Below are positions 7,819 through 11,733 of a DNA stretch of 11,733 nucleotides, piece after piece (within the stretch, counting starts at the first letter, position 1; every line of letters begins with the position of its first letter). Origin of the DNA: Euperipatoides rowelli (Eukaryota > Onychophora > Udeonychophora > Euonychophora > Peripatopsidae); NCBI GenBank assembly GCA_003024985.2, contig PXIH01S0002147.1; one strand, 5' to 3'. The position numbers were made by a program, and so were the translations under genes. The notes under the pieces are model-generated. The model had not been told where the DNA came from. It saw only the letters and a program-made list of their open reading frames with translations, and made no database searches.

Positions 7819-8273
7819 AAACAAATAGCCTAAATCTGGGTTAAAAGTGTGTACAAAGTAACTAATATTTAGCATTTAAGGAAAAAATATTTATTTTCTT
7901 TGCAATTTGTTCTCTCCCAAAATCTTACCATTACGTTGAAATATTTAGTGTTATTTTAGAATTTTTTACTCATTTTTTTTTCTAAATCATTACTTTTCAT
8001 AAATATGTTTTATATAAAATAATGTTCAAAATAGCGGAATTATGAAAATTATGAGTCTTCATCTTTTTGAAAAGATTTGATAAATGAAAATCGTCGTGTC
8101 TATGAATTCAATTGAAACTTCCACAAAATTGTTCAGGTGTTGCAATTTTGTAGGATTCGTTTATAACAAATTAATATAATTATTTTTGTACCGGTATTTA
8201 GTTTGAAGAGACAATATTTTTTCTTTTTTTCTTATAAGTATTTCAAAGACACTCCATTCACATTGTTAGATCT

Positions 8274-8379
8274 AATAAATTAAACAGGATATTCTCGTTT
8301 TGAGAATACCCTGTTTAATTTATTCAATACATGCATCAAGGCTGCTTTGTAATAAGCAGCCTTGATGCATGTATTGAAT
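8274..8379. repeat. Tandem pair of long, near-perfect hairpins
   Basis: Hairpin A: 8274-8296 pairs with 8302-8324 over 23 bp with one mismatch (A at 8289 opposite C at 8309) and a GTTTT loop. Hairpin B: 8322-8347 pairs with 8354-8379 over 26 bp without mismatch and a TGTAAT loop; it contains ATGCAT. The two overlap by three bases (ATT, 8322-8324), so the structure forms two adjacent stems as DNA cruciforms or in RNA. The arms are not similar between A and B. Loops of 5-6 bases are shorter than usual for miRNA precursors. No known family is recognised. Confidence 0.9.
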
Positions 8380-8991
8380 GAAAATAATTATTGTTACTTT
8401 AGCAAAAAAAAAAAAACAGAAAATCAGATAGGAAATTTAATATCAAATTTTACTTAAATCAATTAAATTTTTGTCTGTTTTACTTTTTTTATATTTTATA
8501 AGAGATGCAAGCATTATATACATGTACAGTATATAGCCTATACTTATGTTATTATTATTCGCTCCTTATCATGATAAATGTTCAAAGATGTCTGCCATGT
8601 TTTTACTGTGCAACGATAAATGATAACATGTCAGGCTAACAGCTTAAAACCAGTTTGTCACTTTTATAGTCTAGAATTAATCCCTAAAAAACTTATCTCA
8701 CAATCAATTATTCTTCGAATTAAAACTTTAGACTGATAATGAATTTTCCATTTTAAAAAGCTTGTTTTTTCTTAATTTTGTTCAAACTCAGGATAGTCAC
8801 GATTTTTGTTGAAATACATATCTTTTATTTTGCTATAGTTTCCTGTAATAATAAACAACCATTTAAATTAGGTATAGTTGATAACTAAGAAGAGGAGAAA
8901 TAAATACAGTTTTCTTTTTAAAGGTCAAGAAATTTGAGTGTAAATTATCATTTGATACAGTTATGATGAACAATTTTTTGTTTTGAAGGAA

Positions 8992-9003
8992 GGGGGGGGG
9001 GGG
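8992..9003 (+). repeat. 12-base G run with upstream purines
   Basis: GAAGGAA followed by twelve G forms a pure purine stretch of about 19 bases, roughly 120 bases before the 3' LTR. It resembles a polypurine tract but is not next to the LTR boundary, so it may be a secondary or central tract, or just a mononucleotide repeat. Confidence 0.6.
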
Positions 9004-9114
9004 TCAAAGCTCCAGTTTTTATTAACTTATTTATTTATTTTAATTTTAAATAGAGAAAAGATTTTATTGCTTTTAGCATAAGTGCTTCAAATGTACACTT
9101 TAAATTTTAGCCAT

Positions 9115-9123
9115 AAGGGGGGA
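9115..9123 (+). other. Polypurine tract at the 3' LTR boundary
   Basis: AAGGGGGGA is followed directly by TGTGTAAC, the start of the second LTR copy. Reverse-transcribing LTR elements use such a tract as the plus-strand primer immediately upstream of the 3' LTR. Its presence here, and not before the first copy, is the main argument for an LTR element over a simple duplication. Confidence 0.5.
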
Positions 9124-10149
9124 TGTGTAACATCTAAACTTTAACTCCAATTTGAGAATCAAACCCAGGCTGTCATAATTACACCACAACAGTTGAGAAA
9201 TAATATAGTTAAAATAGTCTAGCTTATAATATTGTATTGCATAACATACAGTATATAATGATTTATGCAAAATAATATTTTAATGTTTACAAATCATGAA
9301 TACAATAAATGTATTCATGATATCAATAATATAAATGTATCGAACATATTTGTAATAATTAAATGTTTATATCCTAATGTATATATCAAACTTATAATAT
9401 TCATTATAACTATATTATTTAATAAATAAAAAAAACAATTATGGAGATATTAGACACAAGTAATATGTAATAATTCTTATGGCAAATCAACATCTGTTAA
9501 ATATTCTACAAATATCTTACCGAAGTTTGCTATTTCAAACTTGCCGAAGGTCAATAAACTTAATCATTGCAATCACTGTTTAAAATTCAACATTTCAAGT
9601 TCTGCTGATATGTCAAAGCACTATTTTCACACATTAAAGCACAGTTGTCACTTCAATCTACATCAAGCACTGACAACTGAAGACATAACGGAGAAAACCT
9701 CATTTTCCAGGAATCTGAGAATCTATCACTGGCGTATAAAAGGGTCAACATCTTTGAATTGAAGTTCTTGCAGGGTTGAATAAGTCCTGTTGCTCTGCTA
9801 GATCGGCTAACCCTGGTGTCTCCAAAACCCATCCTGATCAAATGCTTTAGTCTTATCCTCAACAACTGTTTGCCTCTGTACTCACTGCTAACCACTACGA
9901 CCATCTTCAAATTTCACCGAGCTTCAACCTTTACTGTAAGCCTGTGTACCTTTTCATCGAAGCTACATAATCTGAAATTCCTTCGATAAGATACGGACAT
10001 AATGATAATTTTTATTACCTACTATAATAGTCATCATCATTGAGTGCGTTCTGCAAGGCGCAGGTTTGCGTTCATGGATCACCAAAGATTTCTATCTTGA
10101 GCTCTTCTTTTTAATACATAGAATTGCTTGATGTTATCCCAGTCCTTAA

Positions 10150-10472
10150 CCCTTTCCACTCCAATGGCGATTTTCAATCGCCCATTTCAATTTAGAAATT
10201 TCACTCAAATGGCGATTCTTAATCGCCATTTTCATTTCCTTGTTTTTCATAATCAATAATTATTATTATATTCAAATATGCTTCAATTACTATTTTTTTT
10301 TTCGTTTTAAAGACTCAAAATATAATTGTCTTTAATTATCCCAAGAGATTTTTTTAAAAAAATGAATGAAAAGAATACTAATCTTAATTTAAAAAAAATA
10401 AATAAACGATTTTTCATTTTTATTGTGGAGCTGTAGAAACCAAATTCTCTGAATTCAGTGGAGTGGAAAGGG
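10150..10472. mobile_element. piggyBac-like MITE, 323 bases, TTAA target
   Basis: The element has 14-bp terminal inverted repeats, CCCTTTCCACTCCA at 10150-10163 and its complement at 10459-10472. It is flanked by TTAA at 10146-10149 and 10473-10476. Ends starting CCY plus duplication of TTAA are diagnostic of the piggyBac superfamily. It has no transposase frame, so it would have been moved in trans. It is inserted within the LINE fragment, whose reading frame continues across the site when the element and one TTAA are removed. Confidence 0.85.
10152..10231. repeat. Subterminal 45-base direct repeat with GGCGATT hairpins in the MITE
   Basis: GGCGATT-TTC-AATCGCC (10166-10182) and GGCGATT-CTT-AATCGCC (10211-10227) are hairpins 45 bases apart. 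The second stem extends to 11 bp (AAATGGCGATT). Each is preceded by a TTTC-ACTC-AATGG segment, so the repeat copies part of the terminal repeat itself. The opposite end of the element lacks it, giving an asymmetric arrangement. These could be transposase-binding sites; this is inference from the general asymmetry of piggyBac ends. Confidence 0.75.
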
Positions 10473-10898
10473 TTAAAGTCATCCAACTATTCTCTTCTCA
10501 TACTATAACAATGGACAGTTAGAAATTGTTATATACTGTATATTTCAGAATTGCCATAATTTTGTAAATTTCCAGTGTCGTATCATATTTATTTACACAT
10601 GTTATTTTATGTCATTTTATCGATAATAATTATTGCTAATACATTTTTTATGATAAACGTTGTTTAGAATATAATTTATGTTTCCAAGTTTACTTTGTGC
10701 CCACACATCATTTTATACCAGATTTATGAGGCTGGGAGATTGTTGAACCCAATTGATAGTTTTATTTTTCATACTTAGAAATCCGAGTTCACCACATTGG
10801 AAAATCCGGATTTCTAAGTCTTTGTCGACTCAAATACCCACCTTTCCTAAAACAAACACTATCACACTGCTTATGATAACTTCTGGGTATGTATAGTC

Positions 10899-11075
10899 CA
10901 ATGTTAGGGAGTAACTTTCCAAAAGTAACAAATTAGTGTAGCAAATTACTTTTTGAAGTAACTTAACCAGTAACGAATTACATTTTTGACAAAGTAACTG
11001 TACTCATGATGAGTACAATAATCCAATACTTTTACTCGAGTTACTTTTATAAGCTAAGTTACTTTCAAAAATGAA
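10899..11075. mobile_element. hAT-like element terminus with repeated AGTAACTT motifs
   Basis: From CAATGTTAGGGAGTAACTTT the segment contains many AGTAAC/GTTACT words on both strands (AAAGTAAC, GAAGTAACTT, CAGTAACGAATTAC, AAAGTAACTG, CTCGAGTTACTTTT, AAGTTACTTT) and an ATTACTTTTT. Ends of the form CAGTGTTGGG-AGTAACT with such arrays are common in animal hAT-type elements. It breaks the 3' LTR at its very end. The opposite terminus was not found, so the right boundary is approximate, and a clear 8-base target duplication could not be shown. Confidence 0.4.
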
Positions 11076-11156
11076 TTGCTGTTTTTTTATTATATTATTA
11101 CTGTATTTCCATCTAAAATTTCTCTCTAGAACCAAGGAATTTGTTAAAGTTTTACA

Positions 11157-11733
11157 AAGTACACTAAACATACATAGTTAAAACATGAAGGTATGAACTT
11201 AAACTTTGTAACCAAAAGGTTCAGATTTTTAAAAATGCAATTTTATTTTGTATACCTTTTGTATGATTTATTTTTTTTAATTATCAAATTTAAACCGTTT
11301 AATGAGGTTTTAGAATTCACAAAGCCTCATTCCATTGCGACAGAAAAACCAAATTGCTTAAAAAAAAAAGTTTATTATATAGCAGGCAAAGTAATTTTCT
11401 TCAAAAGTGGCCTATCATCCTCCAAAACTATAGTACCTATGTGTGTGTGTTTGCATGTATACATGATAGGAGTTGGAGCTGGGTCACCTGCAGATTGGAT
11501 GGGCAGGGGCATGTGGGTGGGAGCATGTGAGTGAGTAAATGAGTGCATGTGTGTATAAATGCTGACTTCTGACCTGTTGTCAAAATCACCAAAGATTTGC
11601 AAATACAGTATTGTTCTTTAATTAGTGACCAGTTAGAAATAGTTGAATGATGTTGACATTTTGAACTATATTACAGTTTGTAATTTTAACTGAAGTACAT
11701 ACAAATATGCCTGACAACAACAGACTATACTCC
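11157..11733. other. AT-rich non-coding end of window
   Basis: No exon, RNA gene or recognised element. Around 11441-11560 there is an imperfect GT/GTGA-rich stretch (TGTGTGTGTGTTTGCATGT, then GTGAGTGAGTAAATGAGTGC). Overlapping open frames on both strands here (11193-11534 plus, 11375-11602 minus) are products of this low-complexity sequence. The stretch should still be intron of the HDAC gene if the two exons belong to an intact gene. Confidence 0.5.

Larger units (their letters stand above)
7819..9114 (+). other. Non-coding core of the LTR element
   Basis: About 1.3 kb between the LTR copies with no gag, protease, reverse transcriptase or integrase frame and frequent stops on both strands. 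It holds the double hairpin at 8274-8379, a 12-base G run at 8992-9003 preceded by GAAGGAA, and an ordinary AT-rich background. The size and lack of coding fit a non-autonomous (LARD/TRIM-type) element, or one whose coding region was replaced. Confidence 0.5.
5870..9125 (+). mobile_element. Non-autonomous LTR retrotransposon, 5' LTR and core (3' LTR follows)
   Basis: Sequence from 5870 recurs in the same orientation from 9126, with a 1.3-kb unique core between. The second copy is directly preceded by the purine tract AAGGGGGGA (about 9115-9123), the expected primer position for plus-strand synthesis. The first copy ends in TTTTACA and is followed three bases later by TGGCACAGTCC, which begins with TGG as a tRNA primer-binding site would. 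Both copies carry a TATA box at equivalent positions. The core has no gag or pol reading frame, so any mobilisation would have depended on another element. A plain segmental duplication is the alternative; the purine tract and the CA end favour the LTR reading. Confidence 0.55.
10037..10498 (-). pseudogene. Remnant of LINE ORF2 C-terminus, split by a MITE
   Basis: Read on the minus strand, with the MITE and one TTAA ignored, one frame continues through DDFKDWDNIKQFYVL, then KRRAQDRNLW, an in-frame TGA, SMNANLRLAERTQ and a final stop at 10039-10037. A W-x-x-I-K motif followed by AQDR-x-x-W is the familiar ending of many invertebrate LINE reverse transcriptase proteins. Two internal stops (a TAG near the 5' end and the TGA after W) look like single C-to-T changes. 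Only the last few dozen residues are present, so it is non-functional. Confidence 0.6.
10028..10500 (-). mobile_element. 5'-truncated LINE 3' end with 8-base target duplication
   Basis: TACTATAA flanks the segment at 10020-10027 and 10501-10508, and the 5' LTR has the site once (CATACTATAACAATGG near 7394), so this is a clean insertion. On the minus strand it ends in short GAT/TGA tandem units, a simple tail of the type seen in RTE-like and other LINEs. Apart from the MITE inside it, only about 150 bases of LINE sequence remain. The orientation is opposite to the LTR element. Confidence 0.7.
9126..10898 (+). repeat. 3' LTR copy (carries a LINE and MITE insertion)
   Basis: It starts TGTAAC and follows the first copy to about 10898, where a hAT-like terminus begins. 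Without the insertion at 10028-10508 it is about 1.29 kb. The TATA box is TATAAAAG at 9735-9742. It lacks the 573-base insertion of the 5' LTR and so shows that site empty. The open frames at 9541-9762 (plus) and 9653-9910 (minus) do not correspond to conserved frames in the other copy and are not treated as genes. The missing LTR end (AGTTTTACA) may reappear at 11148-11156. Confidence 0.6.

Noticed and set aside
8322-8379. Hairpin B as a conventional microRNA precursor
   Set aside because: A perfect 26-bp stem with a six-base loop is shorter in both stem and loop than usual animal precursors. Small-RNA reads would be needed to reopen this.
8274-8379. CRISPR array or bacterial-type terminators
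   Set aside because: The arms of the two hairpins are unrelated and there are no regularly spaced direct repeats. The context is eukaryotic.
9541-9910. Overlapping plus and minus open frames in the 3' LTR, one with Cys/His residues
   Set aside because: The Cys/His spacing does not form a complete zinc finger, and the 5' LTR copy has stops and indels in these frames.
5865-11161. AAGAT and AAGTA as target duplication of the LTR element
   Set aside because: They match at only the first three of five positions, and the 3' border itself is uncertain.
11193-11602. Overlapping open frames of 113 and 75 codons at the window end
   Set aside because: Both arise from T-rich and GT-rich simple sequence; no motif or splice-supported continuation is visible.

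Overview
This window looks like AT-rich nuclear DNA from a metazoan, probably an invertebrate. The evidence is a spliced protein-coding gene with GT-AG introns and polypyrimidine tracts, abundant homopolymer A/T and TA microsatellites, and several layers of eukaryotic transposable elements. There is no sign of bacterial gene organisation: no operons, no Shine-Dalgarno-spaced ORFs and no dense coding. The phylum cannot be fixed from the sequence. Over-represented TACTGTA/TACAGTA words, AGGCCTATATA, a CR1/Jockey-like retrotransposon and piggyBac-like and hAT-like elements fit several invertebrate groups.

The only host gene signal is a pair of short plus-strand exons (4147-4200 and 4314-4401) with a 113-base intron. 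Joined, they encode about 47 residues of the N-terminal edge of a class II histone deacetylase catalytic domain. The best resemblance from memory is the second deacetylase domain of HDAC6. On this reading, everything before 4146 and after 4402 is intron of the same gene, more than 4.1 kb and more than 7.3 kb respectively, unless gene ends lie in the unrecognised parts.

Layout. 1-2700: AT-rich non-coding sequence with a GC-rich 18-base repeat pair, two degenerate Helitron-end-like hairpins, a diverged duplication of about 179-base period, and a TA microsatellite followed by a G-rich tract. 2745-3578: 5'-truncated non-LTR retrotransposon (end of reverse transcriptase plus 3' UTR and an AAT tail), frameshifted where a TA microsatellite has grown. 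3579-4146: intron. 4147-4401: HDAC exons. 4402-5869: intron, with an old array of roughly 120-base period. 5870 to about 10898: two directly repeated copies of a roughly 1.3-kb sequence around a 1.3-kb non-coding core. A purine tract lies directly before the second copy, and both copies have matching TATA boxes, so I read this as an old non-autonomous LTR retrotransposon. Its 5' LTR carries a 573-base insertion (a possible reverse-oriented solo LTR). Its 3' LTR carries a minus-strand LINE 3' fragment with 8-base target duplications, which in turn carries a 323-base piggyBac-like MITE at a duplicated TTAA. A hAT-like terminus cuts the 3' LTR end. 11157-11733: no recognised feature.

The most unusual structure is a pair of abutting hairpins at 8274-8379 (23-bp stem with one mismatch, then a perfect 26-bp stem). 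They sit in the core of the LTR element, whose LTRs have diverged substantially. The genes do not form a pathway; the story is one deacetylase gene whose introns have collected nested transposons, and the order of insertion can be read from the target-site duplications.
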